This document shows, piece by piece, positions 42,746 to 51,581 of a stretch of DNA of 64,000 nucleotides. The position numbers and the translations under genes were made by a program. A model generated the notes under the pieces. It saw only the letters and a program-made list of their open reading frames with translations. It searched no databases and had not been told where the DNA came from. The stretch is from Methanosarcina sp. MSH10X1 (lineage in GTDB: Archaea > Halobacteriota > Methanosarcinia > Methanosarcinales > Methanosarcinaceae), in NCBI RefSeq assembly GCF_004099695.1, contig NZ_SCHL01000006.1, forward strand, positions 124,001-188,000. The letters are read 5' to 3'. Numbering within the stretch: position 1 is the stretch's first letter; each line of letters starts with the position of its first letter.

Positions 42746-43972
42746 ATGATAATCCTCGACTCCCCCTATGTCTCCGAATTTTTAAAAAATACTGCCGCCG
42801 AGTTACAGATTCCTGTTTTAAAAAACGACATGGCAGCCGGACTGAATCCTGAAAAAGGGCTGAGGCTTCTTGAAGACGCTGAGTTCATCGAATTTGTAAA
42901 AGAGAAAGGTGAATCTGCTCTCTATTCCAATTCTGAAAATTCAATTGGCTGGATTTCGGAAAATCTCGGCTTTACCGGACTTCCTGAAAAAATTGAGCTA
43001 TTTAAGAACAAAATTAAGTTCAGAGAGTTGCTGGAAAGGCTCTACCCCGAATTATATTTCAGGGGTGTTAAGTTTGAAGAGCTGGACAAACTCCGGGTTG
43101 AGGAAATCGAAAAACCGTTTATCATAAAGCCTGCTGTAGGCTTTTTCAGCCTGGGCGTGCATAAGGTTTCCACGGATGCGGAATGGGATTCTGTGTTGAA
43201 GCATATAAAGGCTGAGGTTGGGGAAATTAAAGAGCTTTATCCGGCGCAGGTGCTGGATATGGAGAATTTCATTATCGAGGGGAATATTGAAGGGGAAGAA
43301 TTTGCGGTTGATGCTTACTTCAACAGCGAAGGAAAGCCGGTAGTCCTCAATATCTTAAAGCATATCTTTTCCTCGGAAAATGATGTTAGCGACAGGGTCT
43401 ATTTTACCTCAAAAAGAATTATAGAAACGTACCGGGAAGCCGTCGAGGATCTTTTAAAGGAGATCGGAAAGCTGGCAGGGCTCAGGAATTTCCCGCTTCA
43501 CCTGGAACTGCGGATAGGAAAAGACAGGCGAGTCCAGCCGATCGAACTCAATCCGATGCGTTTTGCCGGTTTATGCACTACGGATATTGCATACTTCGCT
43601 TACGGAATCAATAATTACAGGTACTTCCTTGAGCAGCTTGAGCCGGATTGGGAAACAATTCTTGCCGGTAAGGAAGGAAAAAACTTCTGCCTTATCATGC
43701 TGAACAGGCCTGAGAATTTGAATTTAAAGGCAGTAAAGGCTTTCGATTACAAAAAACTGCTTTCGGATTTTGAAAAGCCGCTGGAACTCAGGGAGGTTGA
43801 TCATGAAAAGTTCGGCTTCTTCGGATATATGTTTACGGAAACCAGAGATACCGGCTGGAAAGAGATAGAAAACATTCTTAAATCGGACTTAAGGGAATAT
43901 ATCACTTTTAAGGAAATAGCTCAGGCTGTTCCGGTGCTCAAAGATGAATGTAAAGCTGTAAAAGGCCTTTGA
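42746..43972 (+). CDS. ATP-grasp domain protein
   Basis: 408 residues. An ATP-grasp fold is visible: NKIKFRELLERLYPELYF, KPFIIKPAVGFFSLGVHKV (ATP-binding lysine and small glycine loop), FIIEGNIEGEEFAVDAYFN, and the metal-binding LHLELRIGKDRRVQPIELNPMR. Such enzymes ligate a carboxylate to an amine or thiol through acyl phosphate. The N-terminal 80 residues are a pre-ATP-grasp domain. The substrate is unknown and no biosynthetic partner is adjacent. AAGGTTAG lies just ahead of the ATG. Confidence 0.88.
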   Translation: MIILDSPYVSEFLKNTAAELQIPVLKNDMAAGLNPEKGLRLLEDAEFIEFVKEKGESALYSNSENSIGWISENLGFTGLPEKIELFKNKIKFRELLERLYPELYFRGVKFEELDKLRVEEIEKPFIIKPAVGFFSLGVHKVSTDAEWDSVLKHIKAEVGEIKELYPAQVLDMENFIIEGNIEGEEFAVDAYFNSEGKPVVLNILKHIFSSENDVSDRVYFTSKRIIETYREAVEDLLKEIGKLAGLRNFPLHLELRIGKDRRVQPIELNPMRFAGLCTTDIAYFAYGINNYRYFLEQLEPDWETILAGKEGKNFCLIMLNRPENLNLKAVKAFDYKKLLSDFEKPLELREVDHEKFGFFGYMFTETRDTGWKEIENILKSDLREYITFKEIAQAVPVLKDECKAVKGL

Positions 43973-44089
43973 AAGACTCTGGGAGCTTTTACAAAGAAAT
44001 TAAAGCAGGTCAAAGCAAGTTATATGAGCAACTTTATATAATTCTCTGGGCAAATTCTCATACTTAATCATTAAAAGGAAGGTGAGATT

Positions 44090-44572
44090 ATCAGGAAGAT
44101 AAAGCTCTTCAGCTTTCTATTTATTACGCTGATACTTGTTTCACTAATGCTGTTTTCTTCCGGCTGCTTTCAAAATGTACCGGGAAACGAAACTGGAAAC
44201 TTAGAGGGCATAAAAGAAAACTTAACTGAGGAAAAAAATAACCTGACGAATAAAATTCAAGAAATAAACGAGAACTTAAAAGGTGAAAAAGAAAACTTAA
44301 CAGGTATAGAAGAAAACTTAACAGGCATAGAAGAGAACTTAACAGGTATAGAAGAAAACTTAACAGGTGCAAAAAAAGACCTGATAAGTAAAAAAGAAAA
44401 TTTGACAACTACAGTTGAAAGTGTAAGAGAAAACATAACACGCGAAAAAGAGAATTTAACAAATTTAAATAAGAACTTAACGGATATAAAAGAGAATTTA
44501 ACAGATATAAATGAGAACCTGACGAGTATAAAAGGCAACTTAACGAATATAAAGGAGATTCTGAAAAGATAA
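44090..44572 (+). CDS. Lipoprotein coiled coil with N-glycosylation sequon array, ATC start
   Basis: 160 residues if read from ATC 44090: RKIKLFSFLFITLILVSLML FSSGC is a complete lipoprotein signal with lipobox (SSGC). The mature chain is heptads of the type GIEENLT / DIKENLT / SIKGNLT, giving about thirteen N-(L/I)-T sequons seven residues apart, encoded by 21-nt repeats. The first ATG in frame (44147) lies inside the signal peptide and would destroy it. AAGGAAGGTGAG is placed correctly for ATC 44090. Predicted to be a lipid-anchored, possibly heavily glycosylated coiled-coil rod. Confidence 0.8.
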   Translation: MRKIKLFSFLFITLILVSLMLFSSGCFQNVPGNETGNLEGIKENLTEEKNNLTNKIQEINENLKGEKENLTGIEENLTGIEENLTGIEENLTGAKKDLISKKENLTTTVESVRENITREKENLTNLNKNLTDIKENLTDINENLTSIKGNLTNIKEILKR

Positions 44573-44692
44573 AAGCAAAAGCTAACAGATCAACTGAAGA
44601 GGTGGAATGTTCCTCAGTCAGATAAAATCAGCCATATAAGATGTTTATATCCGCAGAGAAGGGAACGAGTGAAAAGACAGATGTCAGAAAAT

Positions 44693-45055
44693 TCATTCAC
44701 TGACCCAGGCTTTTGCTTCAGAAAGCTCTTCATTACTATAGGTCTTCACCGGAAAAGGAATAACAAACTTAAGCATTTCGACGGCACTGTTCATCCAGTC
44801 TACGTCTGAGACAAGTGCTATCTTCTCAAATGCCGTGAAGCTTCTTATGCCAATTTTAGCGTCCTCCAGTATGGCATTCAGGGTAAACCACTCGAGATCC
44901 CTGTCGAGATGGTAAAGCATACGGATTTTCCCATGCTTCTTTATTTTGTCTTCAACAGCAGGAATTAACACCTTGCTGTAGTCTTCTCCGGTTACCTCTC
45001 CACTCACATGGACTGCTACAACGTTCTCCGGCAAACCCTGTATAATTTCGATCAT
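44693..45055 (-). CDS. STAS / SpoIIAA-like (SEC14-like) protein
   Basis: 120 residues: MIEIIQGLPENVVAVHVSGE VTGEDYSKVLIPAVEDKIKK HGKIRMLYHLD, FTLNAILEDAKIGIRSFTAF EKIALVSDVDWM and FPVKTYSNEELSEAKAWVSE. It matches the SpoIIAA-like / STAS superfamily, small alpha-beta proteins that bind lipids or regulate by phosphoswitch. Family members are widespread in archaea and bacteria with no fixed role. GGGGGAG is placed 5 bases ahead of the ATG. Confidence 0.85.
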   Translation of the reverse strand: MIEIIQGLPENVVAVHVSGEVTGEDYSKVLIPAVEDKIKKHGKIRMLYHLDRDLEWFTLNAILEDAKIGIRSFTAFEKIALVSDVDWMNSAVEMLKFVIPFPVKTYSNEELSEAKAWVSE

Positions 45056-45227
45056 TCAACTCCCCCTTTTAATATACCTTTTAATTCTGGTTTTGATTAT
45101 TATCTTGAACGAATATAATCTTGACTCGAACCCGTACAGGATTCACGGAAGCAAAGAATCTATTTATCATTGGAGGTTTAATCTTTCCTAGGGGAAAAAG
45201 TAAACGGGGTAAAATGGGGTACTGGCT

Positions 45228-46214
45228 CTGGAAGACGATATAATAGAGGTGAATGACCTTGAATATTTTTTCGGCGAGGTAAAAGCGGTCGATAATATCA
45301 GTTTTACGGTGAAAAAAGGGGAGATTTTCTCCTTTCTGGGACCGAACGGGGCAGGGAAAAGTACTGTGATCAATATTCTTACCACCCTCCTGCCCGTACA
45401 GAAGGGAAGTGTGAAAATAGCAGGCTACGACTTGAAAAAAGAGCCTGAAATGGTCAGGGAGTCCATAGGGATAGTTTTTCAGGAGCTGACCCTTGACAGG
45501 GATATGACTGTGAGGGAAATACTGGAATATCACGGGAGGCTCTATTCCATGCCGAAAACTGCAAGGCAGGAGCGGATCGATGAACTGCTCGGTCTGGTCG
45601 AACTTGAAGGAAAACGGGATGTCCTGACAAGGCATCTAAGCGGCGGGATGAAGCGCAGGCTTGAGATCGCACGGGGGCTCATGACCCGGCCGAAAGTGCT
45701 TTTCATGGACGAGCCTACAATAGGGCTTGACCCTCAGACCCGAATAAGGATCTGGGATTATGTAAGGGATATAAACCGGCAGGGTACAACCATTTTCCTG
45801 ACAACCCACTATATGGATGAAGCTGACCAGCTCAGTGACAGGATAAGCATTATAGACCACGGAAAAATCGTTGTCACAGGGAGATCCTGGGAACTGAAGA
45901 ATACACTTGGAGAGGACCTTATATATCTGGAAACCAGCGACAACTGGACAGCATCGGATCTGCTTAAGAAGCTCGATAGTGTAAAAGGAGTTCGGGAAAA
46001 ATCAAAAGGGTTAATCATCATGGTCAATGTCGACGGCACCTACCTGCTGCCTGAGATAATGGATAAGCTTCGAAGCGGAGGGATCAGGATCAGCGCCGTA
46101 AACCTCAAAAAACCGTCGATGGACGATGTCTTTGTCCACTACACAGGCAGGGAATTGCGGGACACCGGCATGGAGAAAGGGTCGACTGTATCCCTCAGGG
46201 CAGGGGGGCGCTAG
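45228..46214 (+). CDS. ABC exporter ATP-binding protein (DrrA-like)
   Basis: About 328 residues. Canonical ABC ATPase: Walker A GPNGAGKST, Q-loop FQEL, signature LSGGMKRRLEIARGL, Walker B VLFMDEPTIGLDP, H-loop TTHYMDEAD, and a C-terminal regulatory stretch common to DrrA-type (antibiotic or lipid) exporters. The first conventional start, GTG 45249, would begin at NDLEYFF and lose the first strand; the frame continues back to CTG 45228 (EDDIIEVNDLEYF), with GGGGT 7 bases ahead. I therefore prefer CTG, with moderate certainty. It is followed after 2 bases by its permease. Confidence 0.88.
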   Translation: MEDDIIEVNDLEYFFGEVKAVDNISFTVKKGEIFSFLGPNGAGKSTVINILTTLLPVQKGSVKIAGYDLKKEPEMVRESIGIVFQELTLDRDMTVREILEYHGRLYSMPKTARQERIDELLGLVELEGKRDVLTRHLSGGMKRRLEIARGLMTRPKVLFMDEPTIGLDPQTRIRIWDYVRDINRQGTTIFLTTHYMDEADQLSDRISIIDHGKIVVTGRSWELKNTLGEDLIYLETSDNWTASDLLKKLDSVKGVREKSKGLIIMVNVDGTYLLPEIMDKLRSGGIRISAVNLKKPSMDDVFVHYTGRELRDTGMEKGSTVSLRAGGR

Positions 46215-46216
46215 AT

Positions 46217-47053
46217 ATGCACACCGGTTTCCTTACCATTTACTGGCGGGATATGCTGAGGTTTATCCGGTTCAGGACTCTTCTGTTTGCTTCACTTGTT
46301 CAGCCTGCCCTCTGGCTTGCTTTCTTCGGAATCGCAATGTCAAACAACTTTGAAAGATTGACTGCAACCATGCCAGCCGCTCCCGGGGTCAGGACTGTAG
46401 GTTACCTGACCTTTATAGGCGCAGGCGTTATTGCCATGACCACGCTTTTTACAAGCCTCTTCGCCGGAACAGTGCTGCTTTTTGACAAAAACTGGGGGCT
46501 TATGCGGGAGACTCTTTCAAGTCCTCTTCCCAGAATCCATATAATCATAGGAATAGGGCTTTCAGCCATGACAAAGTCCTTTATCCAGGCAGGTGTTATA
46601 ATGGGTTTCGGGCTTCTGCTTGGAGTCCAGTTTTTTGAAGGTTATACTCCTGCACAAACTTTTTTCTCGCTGTTGGGAATCATGCTTTTTATAGGGACGT
46701 TTTCGCTCGGGTTTCTGTTCCTTTCAGCTGCAATAGCTATAACAATGGAAAGCCCGGAAGGAATGCAGGCTGTAATAACCCTGCTTACCATGCCTTTTTT
46801 TTTCACAAGCAATGCGCTTTATCCTGTGAACTCGTTTCCTCCCGTGCTCCGGGCTCTGTCCACAGTAAATCCCCTCACGCACCTTGTAAGCGGAATAAGG
46901 TACTTTGCAATAGGGAGTGATTTTTCATCAATCGGACTCCGTTATACCTATACCCGGGAAGAAGTTCTTGTTTCCTTCCTGGCTCTACTGGCTTTTGCGG
47001 GAATAATGTTTCTTATTGCAAGATGGAGGTTTACCAAGGTTACAGTTACATAA
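46217..47053 (+). CDS. ABC-2 type permease of the exporter
   Basis: 278 residues with six membrane helices, starting right after the ATPase stop. The ABC-2 signature is visible in the C-terminal half: MPFFFTSNALYPVNSFPPVL RALSTVNPLTHLVSGIRYFA. It pairs with the ATPase as a DrrA/DrrB-like exporter of a hydrophobic or lipid substrate (family knowledge); the cargo is unknown. Start ATG preceded by GGGGGGC. No accessory gene follows. Confidence 0.92.
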   Translation: MHTGFLTIYWRDMLRFIRFRTLLFASLVQPALWLAFFGIAMSNNFERLTATMPAAPGVRTVGYLTFIGAGVIAMTTLFTSLFAGTVLLFDKNWGLMRETLSSPLPRIHIIIGIGLSAMTKSFIQAGVIMGFGLLLGVQFFEGYTPAQTFFSLLGIMLFIGTFSLGFLFLSAAIAITMESPEGMQAVITLLTMPFFFTSNALYPVNSFPPVLRALSTVNPLTHLVSGIRYFAIGSDFSSIGLRYTYTREEVLVSFLALLAFAGIMFLIARWRFTKVTVT

Positions 47054-47108
47054 TCCTCACTTTCAAAAACAATCCTCACTTTCAAAAACAATCCTCACGT
47101 TCAAAACG
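47052..47108. repeat. 19-nt tandem repeat, three copies
   Basis: AATCCTCACTTTCAAAAAC repeated three times right after the permease stop, the last with ACGTTCAAAACG. The rest of 47109-47393 is A-rich with short AAACGATCG repeats and no gene. Confidence 0.85.
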
Positions 47109-47393
47109 TATTCTGAATAAAAGCTGGCAGCCGGCGGGTTGAAGGCGCCAGTTCTTATCTCATTAAAAGAACCTCTTTTCAGAAACTTAATTTCAAAAAA
47201 TATATCCCTTTTTTACCCGTTTTATCTTTGATTAAATAAAAAACAATTAGATAAAAGTAGACTGATAAATAAACTGCTCAAGAGATAAATCAATCAAGAA
47301 ATAAACCAATCAAAGAAAAACAAACGATCGAAAAAAACAAACGATCGGAGAAAAAAGCAATAAAAAGAAGATAAATGCATAAAAGGGGTAGCA

Positions 47394-48104
47394 ATGACTT
47401 TAGCAGGTCAAACAGCTCTTGTAACCGGGGGGAGCAAAGGGATAGGAAGAGCTATCTGCCTTGCTCTGGCAAAAGAAGGAGCAAACGTCATCATTGCAGC
47501 AAGGAATGAGAATGAGATAAAAGAGATGATAGATAAATTAAAAGCAATGGGCAGCAAAGCCCTGGCTATTCAGGCTGATGTCCGCAGTGAAGAGGACGTA
47601 AGGCGTCTGATCTCAATGACAATCGATAAATGCGGCAGGCTTGACATTCTTATTAATAACGCGGGAGTGGCTTACAAAAAAAGGCTGGAAGAAACTACTC
47701 TTGAAGAGTACGATAAGATTATGGATACTAACTTAAAGGGAGTCTTTCTCTGCGCGAAATATGCGATCCCGTATATAAGAGAAAGTAAAAATGGAAAAAT
47801 CATCAATATTTCTTCTGTAGGGGGATTACACGGGCTTCCGGATTTTTCCGTATACTGCGCCTCGAAGTTCGGGGTAAACGGCTTAACGGAATCCATTGCC
47901 GCCGAACTGGAAGGAGAAATAAAAGTCTATGCCGTCTGTCCCGGCGCTGTGGATACGGACATGTACAGGTCAATTTATGCAGAGAGGCCCCCACTCAAAC
48001 CCGAGCATATTGCGGAAAAGGTTCTGGAACTTGCCTCGCCTGATTCAAGAGTTACATCAGGCAAGATAATCGAGATTCAGGCTCCTCCAGTCCCTCAGCT
48101 TTGA
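47394..48104 (+). CDS. Short-chain dehydrogenase/reductase (copy 1)
   Basis: 236 residues, classical SDR: TGGSKGIGRAICLALAKEGA (NAD(P) site), NNAGV, catalytic S in INISSVGG and YCASK (Tyr/Lys), followed by VCPGAVDTDM. It is FabG-like in size. The substrate is unknown. GGGGTAGC is 4-9 bases ahead of the ATG. Its paralogue follows at 48394. Confidence 0.9.
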   Translation: MTLAGQTALVTGGSKGIGRAICLALAKEGANVIIAARNENEIKEMIDKLKAMGSKALAIQADVRSEEDVRRLISMTIDKCGRLDILINNAGVAYKKRLEETTLEEYDKIMDTNLKGVFLCAKYAIPYIRESKNGKIINISSVGGLHGLPDFSVYCASKFGVNGLTESIAAELEGEIKVYAVCPGAVDTDMYRSIYAERPPLKPEHIAEKVLELASPDSRVTSGKIIEIQAPPVPQL

Positions 48105-48287
48105 TTGTGAAATAGGAGAGCATAGTCCGGCAGTTCCGGTTGATTTACAGAAGCTCTTTAACAGACCCTGTTAGTCTCTTTTTGCCGGAGATGCTGTTTT
48201 CTTTTTTAAGGCCGAAATCGCTCTTGATTATAGTTCAGAAATATTGCTTCAAAAGATATATCCTTGTCCTGCCTGATAATTAGTCAG

Positions 48288-48390
48288 GTGACTGTTAATA
48301 AAGTAACTGTTAATAAAGTGACTGTTAATAAAGTGACTGTTAATAAAGTGACTGTTAAGTGACTGTTAATAAAGTGACTGTTAAGTGACA
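48288..48390. repeat. 15-nt tandem repeat running into the next start region
   Basis: GTGACTGTTAATAAA repeated about six times, with two shortened copies (GTGACTGTTAA), ending 3 bases before the ATG of the second SDR. The array occupies the place of the ribosome binding site. Confidence 0.9.
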
Positions 48391-48393
48391 GCT

Positions 48394-49104
48394 ATGAAAC
48401 TGAAAGGTCAGACAGCCATTGTAACCGGCGGGGGAAGAGGAATTGGCAGGGCTATCTGCCTGGCACTGGCAGGAGAGGGAGCCAACATTGTAATTGTCGC
48501 AAGAACCGAGAGAGAAATTAGAGAAACTGCCAGGCTGGTGGAAAAGCAGGGTGTAAGGGCTCTTGCGGTAAAGACGGACATTCGAAAAGAAGAGGAAGTC
48601 ATTGACATGGTTTCAAAGGCAGTTAACGCCTTTGGAAGAATTGACATCCTCGTAAACGATGCAGGAGTAGCTTACCGAAAATATCTTGAGGATACTTCAA
48701 CCGAAGAATATGATGAGATTATGGATACAAATGTAAAGGGAATGTTTTTCTGCACTAAGTACGCTCTTCACCATCTGCTTAAAAGGGGAGAAGGCAGGAT
48801 CGTAAATATATCTTCAGGGGCGGGAAAGCACGGCATACCAAAATTATCAATATATTGCGCCTCGAAATTTGCGGTTATAGGTTTTACCGAGTCTGTTGCT
48901 TATGAAACCGGAGGAGGGATTCAGGTATATGCGGTCTGCCCTGCAAGCGTGGATACCGGCATGTACCGGTCGCTGCATACTGATGAGCCAGTCCTCAAAC
49001 CCGAAGATGTTGCAGGAAAAGTATTGGAACTCTGTTTGCCTGAAACAACGCTTCCTTCAGGCTCCTCAATCGAGATTTACAGGCGGCCTGTAAGGATAGT
49101 TTGA
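48394..49104 (+). CDS. Short-chain dehydrogenase/reductase (copy 2)
   Basis: 236 residues, paralogue of the previous gene: TGGGRGIGRAICLALAGEGA, NDAGV (the family Asn becomes Asp), VNISSGAG, YCASK and VCPASVDTGM. Start ATG 48394 (a GTG at 48385 is part of the repeat array). No ribosome binding site remains; the 15-nt repeat occupies that place. Tandem duplication with divergence is the simplest origin. Confidence 0.9.
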   Translation: MKLKGQTAIVTGGGRGIGRAICLALAGEGANIVIVARTEREIRETARLVEKQGVRALAVKTDIRKEEEVIDMVSKAVNAFGRIDILVNDAGVAYRKYLEDTSTEEYDEIMDTNVKGMFFCTKYALHHLLKRGEGRIVNISSGAGKHGIPKLSIYCASKFAVIGFTESVAYETGGGIQVYAVCPASVDTGMYRSLHTDEPVLKPEDVAGKVLELCLPETTLPSGSSIEIYRRPVRIV

Positions 49105-49165
49105 TTTTGACATCTGTATAGAATCTGTACAGAAAAGGGAAATTTTGTGGACTTAAGGTGAAACC

Positions 49166-49834
49166 ATGTTCAAAAACCGTAAAGATGCAGGGGAAAAGCT
49201 TGCAAAAGCTCTTGAGAAATACAGGGAAGAAAGACCTGTTATTCTTGCAATCCCGCGCGGGGGAGTGGAAGTAGGACTGCAGGTTGCAGCGAAGCTGAAT
49301 GCTAATTTCTCCCTTATCATTGCAAGGAAACTGCCTTTTCCTGACAACCCCGAAGCCGGATTCGGGGCAATAGCCGAGGACGGGAGTACGTTTATTTTTG
49401 AAAATGCACACTACTGGTTTGAAGGGGAAACCATTGAACGGATAAAACAGCAGCAAATTGCTGAGATCGAAAGGCGCATAAAAACTCTCAGAGGAGGGAA
49501 TCCCCTGCCCGAAATCGAGGGAAGAACCGTAATTCTTATTGATGACGGTATTGCAATGGGCTCAACAATGCGGGCAGCTATTGAGCTTTGCAAAAACAGG
49601 AAAGCCGGAAAAGTCGTGATCGCAGTGCCTGTAGCAGGAAAAGAGGTAGCAGAAGAACTGCGGAAGAAGGCAGACGAACTTGTAGTGCTTGAGGTTCCTG
49701 CAAATTTCAGGGCTGTCGCTCAGGTTTACGAGAGATGGTACGATGTTTCGGATGAAGAAGTACTCGACCTGCTCAGGGAGAGGATAAGGCAAAAAGAACG
49801 AAAAGATCATGAATTTCATGGGCTCGAAGCCTGA
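49166..49834 (+). CDS. Phosphoribosyltransferase family protein
   Basis: 222 residues. The PRPP loop is VILIDDGIAMGSTMRAAIEL; the N-terminal part (VILAIPRGGVEVGLQVAAKL and ARKLPFPDNPEAGFGAIAED) is that of the type found fused to or beside dienelactone hydrolases. It probably transfers phosphoribosyl to a base or acts as regulator. AAGGTGA is 5 bases ahead of the ATG. Confidence 0.88.
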   Translation: MFKNRKDAGEKLAKALEKYREERPVILAIPRGGVEVGLQVAAKLNANFSLIIARKLPFPDNPEAGFGAIAEDGSTFIFENAHYWFEGETIERIKQQQIAEIERRIKTLRGGNPLPEIEGRTVILIDDGIAMGSTMRAAIELCKNRKAGKVVIAVPVAGKEVAEELRKKADELVVLEVPANFRAVAQVYERWYDVSDEEVLDLLRERIRQKERKDHEFHGLEA

Positions 49835-50546
49835 AAGACATCTCTGTCTATAAACCCTCCTTTGTATTCCTGTTGCATCAATCAGGAAATCCATAAAAAA
49901 GAAATCTTAAAAAAGAGGTCCTGCTGCAGTTAACATTGTTATATTAACCTTTCTGTTTTTCTCAAAGAAATACTCGATCAAATTTTTAAACCCTTTATTG
50001 AATTTCTTGTTAGAACTTCTTTGCAATTTTTTTAAAATCCCTTCCGGAAAACCAGATTACTGGCGTAGATAAATATCAAAATGCAAACCCATGGAAAATA
50101 AACTTTTCAAACATCTTCTTCAGATGCATCAGGACTTCATTTGCATTTAATAATCTTTTTGCGACCCGTAAATTCCCCGAAAGGCACATCCGGATAAAAA
50201 CCTTACGTTATTTTGAATAACAAAAAAGCTTTGTTCTACCAGAGCTTGTCCTTCTTATCCTTATATAGAAACTTGAAGCTGTTAAAGTTGGGATAGAGAA
50301 TATAAATATACTAAAAATAGTCGTATATAGGGCTATAGATTATATAGAGCGCTTCAAAATATATGGAAACTATAAAATATAATGAAATTGTCTGGGATAC
50401 CATACAGGTTCTAAATTTAAATAAGTATTCCCAAATTATAAAGATTTTACACTATGATTCATTACTAAAATTGAAAAAATTGGATTTTACAGTAATTATA
50501 GTAATTTATAGCAATTTCAAGTTTGAAATTTGTGGAGTAAGAAAAA
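49835..50546. other. Intergenic region and long leader of the phosphate operon
   Basis: About 700 bases, AT-rich. A TATA element AATATAAATATA (50299-50310) could drive pit with a leader of over 200 bases. A frame at 50363-50614 overlaps pit and is not supported. Confidence 0.45.
50299..50310 (+). promoter_or_regulatory. Probable TATA box for the pit operon
   Basis: AATATAAATATA in a run of AT-rich sequence, about 240 bases ahead of the pit start codon. No other good TATA element lies nearer. Confidence 0.4.
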
Positions 50547-51581
50547 ATGGATTTACTTATCATAGCGCTTATTTTAGCAGGTCTTTATATGGCCTGGAAT
50601 ATAGGGGCAAATGACCTCGCAAATGCTATGGGGACTTCGGTTGGAACAGGCTCCTTATCAATCAAACAAGTGATTGTTATTGCTGCTGTCTTTGAACTTT
50701 TAGGCGCCGTATTCTTCGGTGAGCGAGTTACTGAGACGATTGCAAACGGCATTGTTCCAATTGATACTATCGGAAGCATCCATCCCAATATAGTTGCAGT
50801 CGGGATGCTGGCCGCAATTCTTGCAGCAAGCTTCTGGGTAACCCTGGCAACCTTTTATAACCTTCCCGTTTCAACCAGCCATTCTATTGTTGGTTCTGTA
50901 CTCGGCTTCGGGCTGGTTGCAGCCTACAACGGAACTATCGCTTTTTCTGACATCCACTGGGGAGAACTTGTAAAAATTGTTGCCAGCTGGTTTATATCTC
51001 CGGTTCTTGGGGCTGCTTTTGCTTATTTAATCTTTTCCATAATAAAAAAGATCTATCTTCACAGGGCTATAGACCTGCCTTTCGTTGAGAAAAAATTCAT
51101 ATCCTTGCAACTCATAACTGGCTGCTATATTGCATTTGCGCACGGGTCAAACGATGTAGCAAACGCTGTAGGTCCTCTCGGTGCAGCGCTTAGGGTTATG
51201 GGTGTGGCAGGAACAGAAACCGGAATCCCCATCTGGGTGCTTGTAATGGGAGGTCTTGGAATGGTAGTAGGAATGGCCACCTGGGGTTATAAAGTGGTTC
51301 TAACAATCGGCTCCAAGATTACGGAACTCACTCCAACACGTGGTTTTTCTGCTCAGTTTGCAACAGCCACTGTGGTTCTGCTTCACAGTTACAGTTCCCT
51401 TCCGATCTCGACTACACATACGCTTGTAGGCGCGGTTATAGGGGTGGGGCTTGCAGGTGGGATTGCAGCGGTTGACCTGGGCGTGATCTGGAGGATTATT
51501 TCCTCCTGGATAGCAACAGTTCCTATAGCTGCCCTTACATCGGCGTTGATCTTTGTGGGGCTTGAGGTGATCTTCTTATGA
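50547..51581 (+). CDS. pit: Low-affinity inorganic phosphate transporter, PiT family
   Basis: 344 residues with about ten membrane helices and the two inverted PiT signatures, GANDLANAMGTSVGTGSL and HGSNDVANAVGPLGAALR. It imports phosphate, usually as metal-phosphate, with protons or sodium. GGAG is about 9 bases before the ATG. Its stop overlaps the next gene by four bases, so the two form an operon. Confidence 0.95.
   Translation: MDLLIIALILAGLYMAWNIGANDLANAMGTSVGTGSLSIKQVIVIAAVFELLGAVFFGERVTETIANGIVPIDTIGSIHPNIVAVGMLAAILAASFWVTLATFYNLPVSTSHSIVGSVLGFGLVAAYNGTIAFSDIHWGELVKIVASWFISPVLGAAFAYLIFSIIKKIYLHRAIDLPFVEKKFISLQLITGCYIAFAHGSNDVANAVGPLGAALRVMGVAGTETGIPIWVLVMGGLGMVVGMATWGYKVVLTIGSKITELTPTRGFSAQFATATVVLLHSYSSLPISTTHTLVGAVIGVGLAGGIAAVDLGVIWRIISSWIATVPIAALTSALIFVGLEVIFL

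Noticed and set aside
50363-50614. 83-codon frame before pit
   Set aside because: It overlaps the pit start in another frame and is AT-driven; no support.
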